Below, in pieces: positions 22,768-34,139 of a stretch of DNA of 64,000 nt; within the stretch, counting starts at the first letter, position 1, and every line of letters begins with the position of its first letter. The DNA comes from Panulirus ornatus (lineage: Eukaryota > Arthropoda > Malacostraca > Decapoda > Palinuridae): the NCBI RefSeq assembly GCF_036320965.1, contig NC_092271.1, positions 13,359,596-13,423,595 on the forward strand, given 5' to 3'. The position numbers were made by a program, and so were the translations under genes. Under the pieces are notes generated by a model. The model ran no database searches. It was not told where the DNA came from and saw only the letters and a list, made by a program, of their open reading frames with translations.

Positions 22768-24330
22768 GAAAAAGGGGTGGTGAATGGTGGAATGAGGAAG
22801 TTAAACTGCTAGTGAGAGAGAAAAGGGAGGTTTACGGACAGTATCTGTAAGGAGGAAGTGCAAAGACTGGGAGAAGCATGAGAAAGAAACAGCAGGTCAA
22901 GAAAAAGATACAGGAGCAAAAAAAAAAATAGGGCAAGTAGGAGATGGGGTAAGAAAGCACTAGTGAACTTTAAAAAGGAGAATATTTTGGAAAGAGCTGA
23001 ATAGTGAGAGGAAAACAGCTGTGGGTGACAGAGGAGAGCCTAAGGGAAAATCCTAACATGAAGAAAATATGAGGGAAATAAGGTTTGAATATTTTGAAGG
23101 ATTGCTGAAAGTGTTAAATGACAAGGAGACAGATGTAAAGTGGTAACAAGGTGGCATGCAGGGTTAGAGTCATAGATAACACTGTCGTAAAAAGAGAGGT
23201 CATGAAAACCTCACATATGAATTAATGCAGCACATGGCAGGAGTGGGTGGGATCAAACTTGAGTTTTTCAAAAACATGGGTGACAGTGCTGTTGACTGGT
23301 TAGTCAGGATGTTCAAAATAACTATTGCCTAAGATAGGGTGCGAGAGAAGTGGCAAAATGCATGCAGAGTGCCATTGTATCGGGGCATGGGGACGAAATG
23401 AATGTTCAAACAAAGACAAAAGTTTATTGAGAATACATGATATGTTGTATGGGAAAGTGGTGACTGAGAGGGTTGTGGTATGCACAGATCTGAATAGAAG
23501 GGAACATTGAGGCTTCTGGAGTGGCAGAGGATGTGTGGACGAGGTGTTTAGTTTGGGGAGTCTATGTGAAAAATGTTTGGATTTGTACAAATTTATGGAT
23601 CTAGAAAAAGAGTATGAGAAGGTTGACAGAGGTGCCTAGGGGAAGGTATTATGAATATATGGTGCGAGATAAAGGCTGATAGATACAGGGAATAATTTTT
23701 ACTGGGACAGTGCATCATTTGTGTATGTGGAAAAGGAGGAGGGTGAGTGGTTCCTGGATGGTGAAGGTAGGTCTGGTGTCAAGGAAGTATCATGCTGTCA
23801 TTGCTGTTTAATCAATTCAAGAACTGAGTAGTGAGAGAGGTAATGGGATTGTAGTATACAGAAAATCAGTCTTGAGTGACTGATTTCTATTTAAAATCAA
23901 GTTCTAAGACACATATGAAAGATAAGAATAACATTAAAGATAATAATATACATGTTGGAACACAATTGGAGCTAAAGTGAACCATAAGGTGGGTAAGGAG
24001 GCAAAGGTCCCAGGTGCAATGAGGAGAATGTGGAAAGACAGGTCACTGTCTGAGAGTGCAAGATGGATATGTTTCATGGTATAGTAGTCACAACAGTACC
24101 CTATGGAAGATGGAAGATGTATTGACAACATAATGCTTAAGGGCAATGTGTAGTGTGATTGAGAAGGGAATGACTGGGTAAAAAGAGAGGTTTGGTAATT
24201 ATCAGAATATGTTTGAGAGCTGAGCATGGTCTACTGAAATGGTTAGACATTAAAGAGAATGACTGATGATACACATGTTAATGGTGCTTAAAAGAGCTGA
24301 TGGCAAAAGAGGATGGAAGTCAGGCACTGA
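22768..24330 (+). mobile_element. D1: ancient RTE-like element related to family A
   Basis: Translation with many frame breaks still follows the family-A order. An EWWNEEVKLLVREKRE-like stretch lies near 22790, EYFEGLLKVLND near 23085 and DSAVDWLVRMF near 23285. NACRVPLYRGMG follows near 23355, LLFNQF near 23805 and GAKVNHKVGKEAKV near 23970. It is much more diverged than any A copy and has stops throughout. It begins right after the poly(A) of A12. Confidence 0.72.
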
Positions 24331-24449
24331 TATCAAGCTAGGGGATGGAGGGACAAGAAGGGAAACTTCAGATTCAAGAATTATCCAAGCAAGTGATAAC
24401 AACAGCTATAAGCAAGCTGAAAATGGTAGATTCATGAGTGGATGGGATA

Positions 24450-24855
24450 ACAAAAATATTGAAGAGCGGAGCTGATGTAACAGAATCAGTGCATAAAATA
24501 TTTGTCTCCTTGAAGAAGGGGGAGATTGTCAGATGAATGGACAATAGCAGTAAACACTTTTTTTGTACAAAGGATAGGGTCGTATAGTTAAGTGTAAAAT
24601 AATAAGGGAATGAGCTTGCTGAGCATATCAGTGAAGGTATGTGTCAGAAATGTTACTGAAAGGATGGGAAAGAGTTGTTGGAATTTATTATGGATAGTAT
24701 TGAAAATCTACAGTGAAGGAGGAAAATTGCTGGATGCAGCAAAATCACTATACAATAGTAAAGCACTTGCAAAAAAGTATGTTAGTTTAAAGGAAAGTTT
24801 TGAGGTTGGCATGAAAGAGACAGGGTTGAATGATGTCACCTTGGCTTTTCAATAT
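24450..24855 (+). mobile_element. D2: short ancient RT remnant
   Basis: Readable pieces include SDEWTIAV, NKGMSLLSISVKVCVRNV at about 24600 (degenerate NYRGISLLSIPGK) and LKIYSEGGKLLDAAKSLY near 24705. The segment between these blocks, including FMDLEKAYD, is deleted. Closer to element D3 or another RTE family than to the young A set; the call is tentative. Confidence 0.6.
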
Positions 24856-24858
24856 ATA

Positions 24859-25011
24859 TTTTTTTTCATACAAACTTGCCATTTCCCATGTTAGTGAGGT
24901 AGCACCAAGAACAGAGGACTGAGCCTTAGAGGGAATATCCTTACTTGGCCCCTTCTCTGTTCCTTTTGGAAAGTTAAAAAACGTGAGGGGAGGATTTCCA
25001 GCACCCTGCTC
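24859..25011 (-). mobile_element. S1: truncated S repeat (non-autonomous, RTE-related)
   Basis: On the minus strand it covers the inner and 3' part of the ~235-bp S unit (ggaggatttcc, aacagaggactg, gctacctc..gcgaat-like tail). The first ~100 bp are missing. It converges on S2. Confidence 0.82.
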
Positions 25012-25025
25012 TTAATATAAATATA

Positions 25026-25274
25026 TATCCCTGGGGATAGGGGAGAAAGAATACTTCCCACGTATTCCCTGCGTGTCGTAGAAGGTGACTAAAAGGGAAG
25101 GGAGCGAGGGAGCTGGAAATCCTCCCCACTCATTTTTTTTTTCTTAATCTTCCAAATGAAGGAACAGAGAAGGGGGCCGGGTGAGGATGTTCCCTCAAAG
25201 GCCCAGTCCTCTGTTCTTAATGCTACCTCACTGATGCAGGAAATGGCGAATAGTATGAAAGAAAGAAAAAGAAA
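25026..25274 (+). mobile_element. S2: complete S repeat
   Basis: Opens with tatccctggggatagggg and continues cacgtattccctgcgtgtcg, the same as the family-A 5' UTR. It ends in a degraded tail hairpin (tgctacctcactgatgcaggaaatggcg) and gaatagtatgaaagaaag. No coding capacity; length ~245 bp. Confidence 0.9.
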
Positions 25275-25282
25275 TATATATA

Positions 25283-25505
25283 TATCCCTGGGGATAGGGG
25301 AGAAAGAATACTTCCCATGTATTCCCTGTGTGTCGTAGAAGGCGACTAAAAGAGGAGGGAGCGGGGGGCTGAAAATCCTCCCCTCTCATTTTTAATTTTC
25401 CAAAAGAAGGAACAGAGTGGGGCCAAGAGAGAATATTCCTTCAAAAGCTCAGTCCTCTGTTCTTAACGCTACCTCGCTAATGTGGGAAATGGCGAATAGT
25501 ATGAA
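25283..25505 (+). mobile_element. S3: complete S repeat fused to A13
   Basis: Same structure as S2. The tail hairpin sits at 25467-25494: CGCT, AC, CTCGC, loop TAAT, GTGGG, AAAT, GGCG. Its terminal atgaaagaa runs straight into the coding sequence of A13, which also has tgaaagaag at that point. Confidence 0.9.
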
Positions 25506-26385
25506 AGAAGAAAGTTAAGAGTAAATGTGAATAAGAGCAAGGTTATTAGGTACAGTAGGGTTGAGGGTCAAGTCAATTGGGAGGTGAGTTTGAATGGAGA
25601 AAAACTGGAGGAAGTGAAGTGTTTTAGATATCTGGGAGTGGATCTGGCAGCGGATGGAACCATGGAAGCGGAAGTGGATCATAGGGTGGGGGAGGGGGCG
25701 AAAATTCTGGGAGCCTTGAAGAATGTGTGGAAGTCGAGAATATTATCTCGGAAAGCAAAAACGGGTATGTTTGAAGGAATAGTGGTTCCAACAATGTTGT
25801 ATGGTTGCGAGGCGTGGGCTATGGATAGAGTTGTGCGCAGGAGGATGGATGTGCTGGAAATGAGATGTTTGAGGACAATGTGTGGTGTGAGGTGGTTTGA
25901 TCGAGTAAGTAACGTAAGGGTAAGAGAGATGTGTGGAAATAAAAAGAGCGTGGTTGAGAGAACAGAAGAGGGTGTTTTGAAATGGTTTGGGCACATGGAG
26001 AGAATGAGTGAGGAAAGATTGACCAAGAGGATATATGTGTCGGAGGTGGAGGGAACGAGGAGAAGAGGGAGACCAAATTGGAGTGGAAAGATGGAGTGAA
26101 AAAGATTTTGTATGATCGGGGCCTGAACATGCAGGAGGGTGAAAGGAGGACAAGGAATAGAGTGAATTGGAGTGATGTGGTATACCGGGGTTGACGTGCT
26201 GTCAGTGGATTGAATCGGGGCATGTGAAGCGTCGGGGGTAAACCATGGAAAGCTGTGTAGGTATGTATATTTGCGTGTGTGGACGTATGTATATACATGT
26301 GTATGGGGGTGGGTTGGGCCATTTCTTTCGTCTGTTTCCTTGCGCTACCTCGCAAACGCGGGAGACAGCGAAAAAAAAAAAAAAA
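25502..26385 (+). mobile_element. A13: 5'-truncated RTE copy, short UTR
   Basis: Starts at the RRKLRVNVNKSKV codons and is open from 25527 to 26099. A single G is missing in aattggagtgg (about 26083), which frameshifts RPNWRWKDG. Short-form UTR, hairpin and A tract at 26371-26385. A14 begins at the next base. Confidence 0.92.
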
Positions 26386-27160
26386 GTGAAGTGTTTTAGA
26401 TATCTGGGAGTGGATCTGTCAGCGGATGGAACCATGGAAGCGGAAGTGGATCATAGGGTGGGGGAGGGGGCGAAAATTTTGGGAGCCTTGAAAAATGTGT
26501 GGAAGTCGAGAACATTATCTCGGAAAGCAAAAATGGGTATGTTTGAGGGAATAGTGGTTCCAACAATGTTGTATGGTTGCGAGGCGTGGGCTATGGATAG
26601 AGATGTGCGCAGGAGGATGGATGTGCTGGAAATGAGATGTTTGAGGACAATGTGTGGTGTGAGGTGGTTTGATCGAGTAAGTAACGTAAGGGTAAGAGAG
26701 ATGTGTGGAAATAAAAAGAGCGTGGTTGAGAGAGCAGAAGAGGGTGTTTTGAAATGGTTTGGGCACATGGAGAGAATGAGTGAGGAGAGATTGACCAAGA
26801 GGATATATGTGTCGGAGGTGGAGGGAACGAGGAGAAGAGGGAGACCAAATTGGAGGTGGAAAGATGGAGTGAAAAAGATTTTGTGTGATCGGGGCCTGAA
26901 CATGCAGGAGGGTGAAAGGAGGGCTAGGAATAGAGTGAATTGGAGTCATGTGGTATACAGGGGTTGACGTGCTGTCAGTGGATTGAATCAAGGCATGTGA
27001 AGCGTCTGGGGTAAACCATGGAAAGCTGTGTAGGTATGTATATTTGCGTGTGTGGACGTGTGTATGTACATGTGTATGGGGGGGGGGGTTGGGCCATTTC
27101 TTTCGTCTGTTTCCTTGCGCTACCTCGCAAACGCGGGAGACAGCGACAAAGTATAAAAAA

Positions 27161-27178
<18 letters not shown>
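26386..27178 (+). mobile_element. A14: young 5'-truncated RTE copy in tandem with A13
   Basis: Begins at EVKCFRYLGVDL immediately after the poly(A) of A13 and is open to the stop at 26967. Short-form UTR and long A tract (27155-27178) passing into (TA)n. Nearly identical to A12 wherever they overlap. Confidence 0.94.

Positions 27179-27229
<51 letters not shown>
27179..27229. repeat. (TA)n microsatellite
   Basis: About 25 TA units join the poly(A) of A14 to the 3' end of S4. Confidence 0.97.
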
Positions 27230-27231
<2 letters not shown>

Positions 27232-27461
27232 TTTTCTTTCTTTCAAACTATTCGCCATTTCCTGCATTAGCGAGGTAGCGTTAAGAACAGTGGACTGGGC
27301 CTTTGAGGGAATACCCTCACCTGGCCCCCTTCTCTGTTCCTTCTTTTGGAAAATTAAAAATAAACGAGAGGGGAGGATTTCCAGCCCCCCCCCACTCCCT
27401 CCCCTTTTAGTCGCCTTCTACAACACGCAGGGAATACGTGGGAAGTATTCTTTCTCCCCTA

Positions 27462-27463
<2 letters not shown>
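27230..27463 (-). mobile_element. S4: S repeat, nearly complete
   Basis: Minus-strand S unit: the 3' tail (tttcttt / cgccatttcc) is at the low-coordinate end and gggagaaagaatacttcccacg is near 27450. The first few bases (tccctgggg) are replaced by an (ATT)n tract. Confidence 0.9.
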
Positions 27464-27492
<29 letters not shown>

Positions 27493-27840
27493 CATACTTT
27501 GTCGCTGTCTCCCGCGTTAGCAAGGTAGTGCAAGGAAACAGATGAAAGAATGGCACAACCCACCCACATACACATCCACACACGCACATATACATACCTA
27601 TACATTTCAACGTATACATACATATACATACACAGACATATACATATATACACATGGACATATTCATACTTGCTGCCTTCATCCATTCCTGTCCCCGCCA
27701 CACATGAAATGGCACCCCTTCCCCCCTGTATACGTGAGGCAGCGCTAGGGAAAGACAACAAAGGCCACATTTGTTCACACTCAGTCTCTAGCTGTCATGT
27801 GTAATGCACCGAAACAGCTCCCTTTCTACATCTAGTCCCC
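27464..27840 (-). mobile_element. A15: RTE 3' UTR fragment with (ATT)n end
   Basis: (ATT)n at 27464-27493 forms the simple-repeat tail. On the minus strand the hairpin region and the long-form UTR follow, up to about 27840 (acatgacagctagag near 27790). No coding part is left. The trinucleotide tail is typical of RTE elements, which often end in short tandem repeats rather than pure poly(A). Confidence 0.87.
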
Positions 27841-28164
27841 ATATATTTATATGGGATAGTGACAGAAATTGAAGAAAAACAGGAAGAAAGGGTGCAAAGC
27901 TTGAGCTGGATGGAAAGACCTGACCTTTTGCTGCCTAGTTTATTTGAAGGCAATTTAATGTTGCTAGCAATGCAAGAAGAGCAATCTGAATATTGAAGGA
28001 TAAAATGCCATTTCTTTACTTTAGAAAGGTGTGTAAAAGGAGATGAAGTTAAATGCCTGTAAGAGTGAGTACACTGATGATTTCTGAAGAGTACTATAAG
28101 CATATTTTGCTCACAAGCAGGGTTAGTGTGTAATGCTCACCACATGCCTTGTTTGATGAATAAC

Positions 28165-28696
28165 ACTATGAAGTTGAGTTAAGTGGAAGACTGCAATACC
28201 ACACAGAATAAATAGAAATAGTATGCTGAGGTGGAAATTGAGGACGGTAAACTCTTGGAAGATCTTGAAGAATTTAAGTATCTGGGTTTAGTACTATGCA
28301 AATATAATACAATGGAAGCAAATGTAAAGAGGAGAGAGCTTTATAAGAGAGGAAGGTGACTGGATCCTTGGGTAAAAGTATAAAAGGAAAAATGTGATGA
28401 ATATAAAACTTGTATCACCTGCAAGTTTAACACAGTTAATGAGAGTGAAATAAGAATGGGTGGGCATATTGTTTAAAAAGTATTGAAAAAATATGCAATA
28501 AATTCCATACCCAAAGATGGTATTTAATTCACGTCCTTTGTTAAACCTCTATACAAGTGGTATAAAAATCAAACTAGAGTTATCAGTCTGGTGACACTCA
28601 ATTCTCTAGATGCTGAGAAACAACTGTATAAAGTTTCATGGCCAAAGGTTGAATTTTCTTCAACTTAAGAGGAAGGAAAAATTTAGGGTTAAAAGA
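28165..28696 (+). repeat. Left ~532-bp direct repeat flanking A16; contains old LINE RT fragment
   Basis: Matches 30908-31463 almost throughout, from actatgaagttgag to gggttaaaaga. Inside, plus-strand translation at about 28240-28340 gives KLLEDLEEFKYLGLVLCKYNTMEANVKRR. That is the post-catalytic segment of another LINE family (the consensus form reads roughly EFKYLGSVL..GTMEGE). The repeat ends exactly at the tail of A16. Confidence 0.9.
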
Positions 28697-30907
28697 TATT
28701 TATTTATTTATATTTATTATACTTTGTCGCTGTCTCCTGCGTTACCCAGGTAGCGCAAGGAAACAGACGAAAGAATGGCCCAACCCACCCAAATACACGT
28801 GTATATACATACACGTCCACACATGCACATATACATACCTATACATCTCAACGTATACCTATACATACACACACAAACACATACATATATACACATGTAG
28901 ATAATTCATACTGTCTGCCCTTATTCATTCCCATTGCCACCCCACCACACATGAAATAACAACCCCCTCCAACCGCATGTGCGCGAGGTAGCGCTAGGAA
29001 AAGACAACAAAGGCCACATTCGTTCACATTCAGTCTCTAGCTGTCATGTATAATGCATCGAAATCATAGCTCCCTTTCCACATCCAGGCCCCACACAACT
29101 TTCCATGGTTTACCCCAGACGCTTCACATGCCCTGGTTCAATCCACTGACAGCACGTCGACCCCAGTATACCACATCATTCCAATTCACTCTATTCCTTG
29201 CACACCTTTCACCCTCCTGCATGTTCAGGCCCCGATCACTCAAAATCTTTTTCACTCCATCTTTCCACCTCCAGTTTGGTCTCCCACTTCTCCTCGTTCC
29301 CTCCACCTCTGACACATATATCCTCTTTGTCAATCTTTCCTCATTCATTCTCTCCACGTGACCAAACCATTTCAAAACACCCTCTTCTGCTCTCTCAACC
29401 ACACTCTTTTCATTACCACACATCCCTCTTACCCTTTCATTACTTACTCGATCAAACCACCTCACACCACATATTGTCCTCAAACATCTCATTTCCAGCA
29501 CATCCACCCTCCTCCACACAACTCTATCCATAGTCCATGCCTCGCAACCATATATCATTGTTGGAACCACTATTCCTTCAAACATACCCATTTTTGCTTT
29601 TCAAGATAACGTTCGCGACTTCCACACATTCTTCAACGCTCCCAGAACTTTCGCCCCCTCTCCCACCCTATGATTCACTTCCGCTTCCATGGTTCCATTC
29701 GCTGCCAAATCCACTCCCAGATATATAAAACACTTCACTTCCTCCAGTTTTCTCCATTCAAACTTACCTCCCAATTGACTTGTCTCGCAACCCTACTGTA
29801 CCTAATAACCTTGCTCTTATTCACATTTACTCTCAGCTTTCTTCTTTCACACACTTTTACCAAACTCAGTCACCAGCTTCTGCAGTGTCTCACCCAAATC
29901 AGCCACCAGCACTGTATCATCAGCGAACAACAACTGACTCACTTCCCAAGCTCTCTCATCAACAACAGACTGCATACTTGCCCCTCTTTCCAAAACTCTT
30001 GCATTCACCTCCCTAACAACCCCATCCATAAACAAATTAAACAACCATGGAAACATCATGCACCCCTGCCACAAACCAACATTCACTGAGAACCAATCAC
30101 TTTCCTCTCTTCCTACATGTACACATGCCTTACATCCTCGATAAAAACTTTTCACTGCTTCTAACAACTTACCTCCCACACCATATATTCTTAATACCTT
30201 CCACAGAGCATCTCTATCAACTCAAACATATGCCTTCTCCAGATCCATAAATGCTACATACAAATCCATTTGCTTTTCTAAGTATTTCTCACATACATTT
30301 TTCAAAGCAAACACCTGATACACACATCCTCTACCATTTCTGAAACCACACTGCTCTTCCCCAATCTGATGCTCTGTACATGCCTTCACCCTTTCAATCA
30401 ACACCCTCCCATATAATTTCCCAGGAATACTCAACAAACTTATACCTCTGTAATTTGAGCACTCACTTTTATCCCCTTTGCCTCTGTACAATGGCACTAT
30501 GCAAGCATTCCCCCAATCCTCAGGCACCTCACCATGAGTCGTACATACATTAGATAATCTTACCATCTTACCAACCAGTCAACAATACAGTCACCCCCTT
30601 TTTTAATAAATTCCACTGCAATACCATCCAAACCTGCTGCCTTGCCGGCTTTCATCTTCCACACAGCTTTTACCACCTCTTCTCTGTTTACCAAATCATT
30701 CTCCCTAACCCTCTCACTTTGCACACCACCTCGACCAAAACACCCTATATCTGCCACTCTATCATCAAACACATTCGACAAAGCTTCAAAATACTCACTC
30801 CATCTCCTTCTCACATCACTACTCCTTGTTATCACCTCCCCATTAGCCCCCTTCACTGATGTTTCCCATTTGTTCCCTTGTCTTACGCACTTTATTTACC
30901 TCCTTCC
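28697..30907 (-). mobile_element. A16: 2.2-kb RTE copy, long UTR, between long direct repeats
   Basis: Minus strand: 5'-truncated at KEVNKVRKTREQ (30907). RT blocks KAGKAAGLDGIAVEF, NYRGISLLSIPGK, EEQCGFRNGRG, QGCMMFPWLF and FADDTVLVAD are readable in separate frames (30856-30560, 30566-30222, 30179-29847, 29591-29124). At least three frameshifts separate them. Two substitutions fall in the QGCVMSP box. The long-form 3' UTR, hairpin (about 28727-28755) and (AATA)n tail end at 28697. Dead copy. Confidence 0.92.
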
Positions 30908-31463
30908 ACTATGAAGTTGAGTTTAGTGGAAGACTTTGCAATACCAAACAGAATAAATAGAAATAGTATGCTGAGGTGGACATTGAAATAGTATGCAGAG
31001 GTGGACATTGAGGATGGCAAACTCTTTGAAGATGTTGAAGAGCTTAAGTATCTGGGTTTAGTACTATGCAAATATAATACAATGGAAGCAAATGTAAAGA
31101 GGAGAGAGCTTTATAAGAGAGGAAGGTGACTGGATCCTTGGGTAAGAGTATAAAAGGAAAAAGGTGAATATAAAACTTGTATCACCTGCAAGTTTAACAC
31201 AGTTAATGAGAGTGAAATAAGAATGGGTGGGCATATTGTTTAAAAAGTATCGAAAAAATATGCAGTAAATTCCATACTCAAAGATGGTATTTAATTCATG
31301 TCCTTTGTTAAACCTCTTTACAAGTGGTATAAAAATCAAACTAGAGTTATCAGTCTGGTGACACTCAATTCTCTAGATGCTGAGAAACAACTGTATAAAG
31401 TTTCATGGCCAAAGGTTGAATTTTCTTCAACTTAAGAGGAAGGAAAAATTTAGGGTTAAAAGA
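30908..31463 (+). repeat. Right ~556-bp direct repeat flanking A16
   Basis: Second copy of 28165-28696. It differs by scattered substitutions and a small internal tandem duplication (gaaatagtatg..gtggacattg appears twice near 30960-31010). It starts at the first base after the truncated 5' end of A16 and then continues into unrelated flank. Confidence 0.9.
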
Positions 31464-33911
31464 CATTTTAAGCAGAAAAACTCAGGCAAAGCTTAGAGAG
31501 ATTTATGGGTCTTATGCCATTCAAATTTTTTTTTAGATACTGGAAAACAATTATATACAATTTGATGTGTATCTAATTTAAAGTTCTTAATCTGAAGGTT
31601 ACAAGGTGAATCCCAAAGACAAATGGACAGACGGACATACCAACAATGTACAAATGGATGAATGACAGCCTGAAAGATCGACGATGGACGGATGATGGAC
31701 GGACGGACAGACGATGAATGGAAAATTAAGAAGACAACAAACAAAGCCATTCCTAGGTGTCTGCCATGCTATGCATGCGACACAAAAATGACAGAGGTAA
31801 AGCATAATTCTGTGAACCCTAAACTATAATTCAAGCTGCTAAAATGAACTATTCAAGGAAAATTTGCAGTGTTAACAGACATGATGGAATAAGTAATACA
31901 TAAGTGTATGGGAGATGTGGGATGTCAAATAGAAGGAAAGACAAGATGTAATGTCATAGAGTACACCAAGTAAACAGGTAACAGAAGGCCTACAGGCTTT
32001 TAATGAAGGAGCTGAGAATCTTTGTTTACTCCTGCCTATTCCATGATAAATAATGGAAACAATCCTCAGTCCCTTCCTGAACAAGTCCCTGTTTTCGCAT
32101 TTACAATACAGCAATTTACTTCACTTTTCAGTTCAGACATTTGTAAAGAAGACATTACCTGTACCAGTGGTATACCTTTTACCTCTAACGTTCTGTCTTT
32201 TGTTTCCCTCTGGAATTTGAAAAAGAGTTCAGGATCTATACTGTCAAACTATAATTATAAGTATCTAGAAAACTTCCCTTGCATTACCATGGAGGTAATG
32301 TACAGAGAGCGGTCTGAGTAGTTTCTTATATCTTACTCCTGGTCTTAAGCTTGTTGCCCCTTTCTATACTAACTCAGGTATGACTTGGTATTTTTGATAA
32401 CATTGAGACCAAACTACATTTCATACTCAAAATGTTTTACAAGAGAATTACTGAAGGTCAATATGATTTTACATTTTGTGTAGAAAGTTTCACAATGCTG
32501 AATCCTAACTCTCTCTGCTTCTGCTTACAGGATTTCACATCAGTGCAGATGATAAACCTTGATCTGAGGGTACAATTACCAAGCTTCCTGTATTTGTATT
32601 TTTTGTTTATATCTCTGAAACACATTTATGTAGTACAGTCACACACAGAAGATACATAAAGATATGCTGATAAAAGAATATGAAAGAGTGAAATAGAAGG
32701 AGAGTGATAGGAAGACAGCTGGTATCATACGAGGGGTAAACAAGATAAAATACTGGGTAGAATAAGATAAGACAAGACAAAGTTGAGACTTTTATGCTGT
32801 GGTCACACTCTCTGCAGGGAGTTCCGTGGATGTGAAATTGAAAGTAAAACTACTAATTGGGCACAGAGAAAGTGAGAATTTGTGCTACAGTGGTACTTCG
32901 AAACTTCAACCTAACTGGATGATTAAAGTGCTGAAAATGATAAACAATCACAACTAACTCCATTGTGGTCAATCTGCACACCACCCATCATGTCCTGCTC
33001 AAGTAACACACTATCCTCCCCATCTTAGTTGGCCCATGGCATATTTAAAACACAGTATTCTTATAGACACAAATGCATTACCACATACAGTGCATACTCT
33101 ATACATTCCTAAATAAAATTCACTCACAAATACTCCACAAACTCAAATGCAATACATGTCATTGGTTTATAAAGTAAATACCAAGATTCAGCACAGAGCA
33201 AAAGATGCAGACATTTTTAAACACATCTTAAGAGTATGTGACATGTGGATCACTGCATACATAACACCAACAGACTAGGGTGGTGGAAACAGCCTTCATC
33301 TGCAGGAAGAGCCAGTGAGGCATGCTTGAAATCTTCCAAGCGGTATCATGTTTGGGTACAAGGAGACACCCACTTGGAGGCCAATTATTATTAACCAGTT
33401 ATAACTTAAAAATGGGTTGGAAGCTGCAAGGCCAATTTTACCCTTTGCTGCACCAGTCCTAATATATAAAGTACACTCTATGTGCTGAATATATTCAAAT
33501 ATTTTTAAATTGTATCCTCAAACGTTTGTTGTTACTGGAATATGACCGGATAAAATGATAGCAAACTCAAATGGTTGAAACCCTGCTTATGTCTGTTATG
33601 TAGTTTTAACCTGTGCTGCTCCTTTACCAAGAATATCAAGTACTTCAGGAGTATTTTCAAGCATATCTAAATAAATGTATGGTATTTCTGGAAGTTTTCA
33701 TCACAAAAAATGACAGGTGTATATATCTTAGATGCAGTGAACAGAAAAATTACTGTAGTGTACATGCCCCAGCCACAATGTTAATAGATGCAAAGTAACA
33801 AAGCATAATGTACAAAGATGATACTGCCATGTGGTAAATAGAAAACTTACCCTGTAGGAGGGGCAATTTTGAAAATGGGACTTTATGTCTCCATTTTTTT
33901 TGTATGTAAAT
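31464..33911. other. Mostly unassigned; diverged dispersed repeat at its start
   Basis: 31480-31740 carries phrases such as tagatactggaaaacaa and a gacgga/ggacgg-rich stretch (31615-31720). Related phrases occur at 28600, 31370 and 37500. The remainder to 33911 has no gene or element that I recognise. Confidence 0.45.
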
Positions 33912-34127
33912 CGGTGCATTACACATGACAGCTAGAGACTGAGTGTGAACGAATGTGGCCTTTGTTGTCTTTTCTTAGCGCTACCCCGCACACATGTAGG
34001 GGGAGGGGGTTGTCATTTCATGTGTGGCAGGGTGGCGACACGAATGAATAAGGGCAGACAGTATGAATTATGTACAGGCATATATATGTATATGTCTGTG
34101 TGTGTATATATATATGTATATGTTGAG
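33912..34127 (+). mobile_element. A17 left half: older RTE long 3' UTR, interrupted by A18
   Basis: A long-form UTR from tgcattacacatgacagc to tatatgttgag. Its continuation (gatgtataggtatg..., hairpin, (AATA)n) is found at 36432-36573 after A18. The two parts together make one normal UTR. Confidence 0.9.
34118..34127 (+). repeat. Target-site duplication of A18, left copy (atatgttgag)
   Basis: This 10-bp sequence recurs at 36422-36431, right after the poly(A) of A18. The last bases may be shared with the element start, so the true length is 7-10 bp. Confidence 0.8.
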
Positions 34128-34139
34128 TACAGAATGGAA

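Noticed and set aside
24859..25505. CRISPR-like direct repeats
   Set aside because: S units are ~235 bp, in mixed orientation and eukaryotic in context; there is no spacer architecture.
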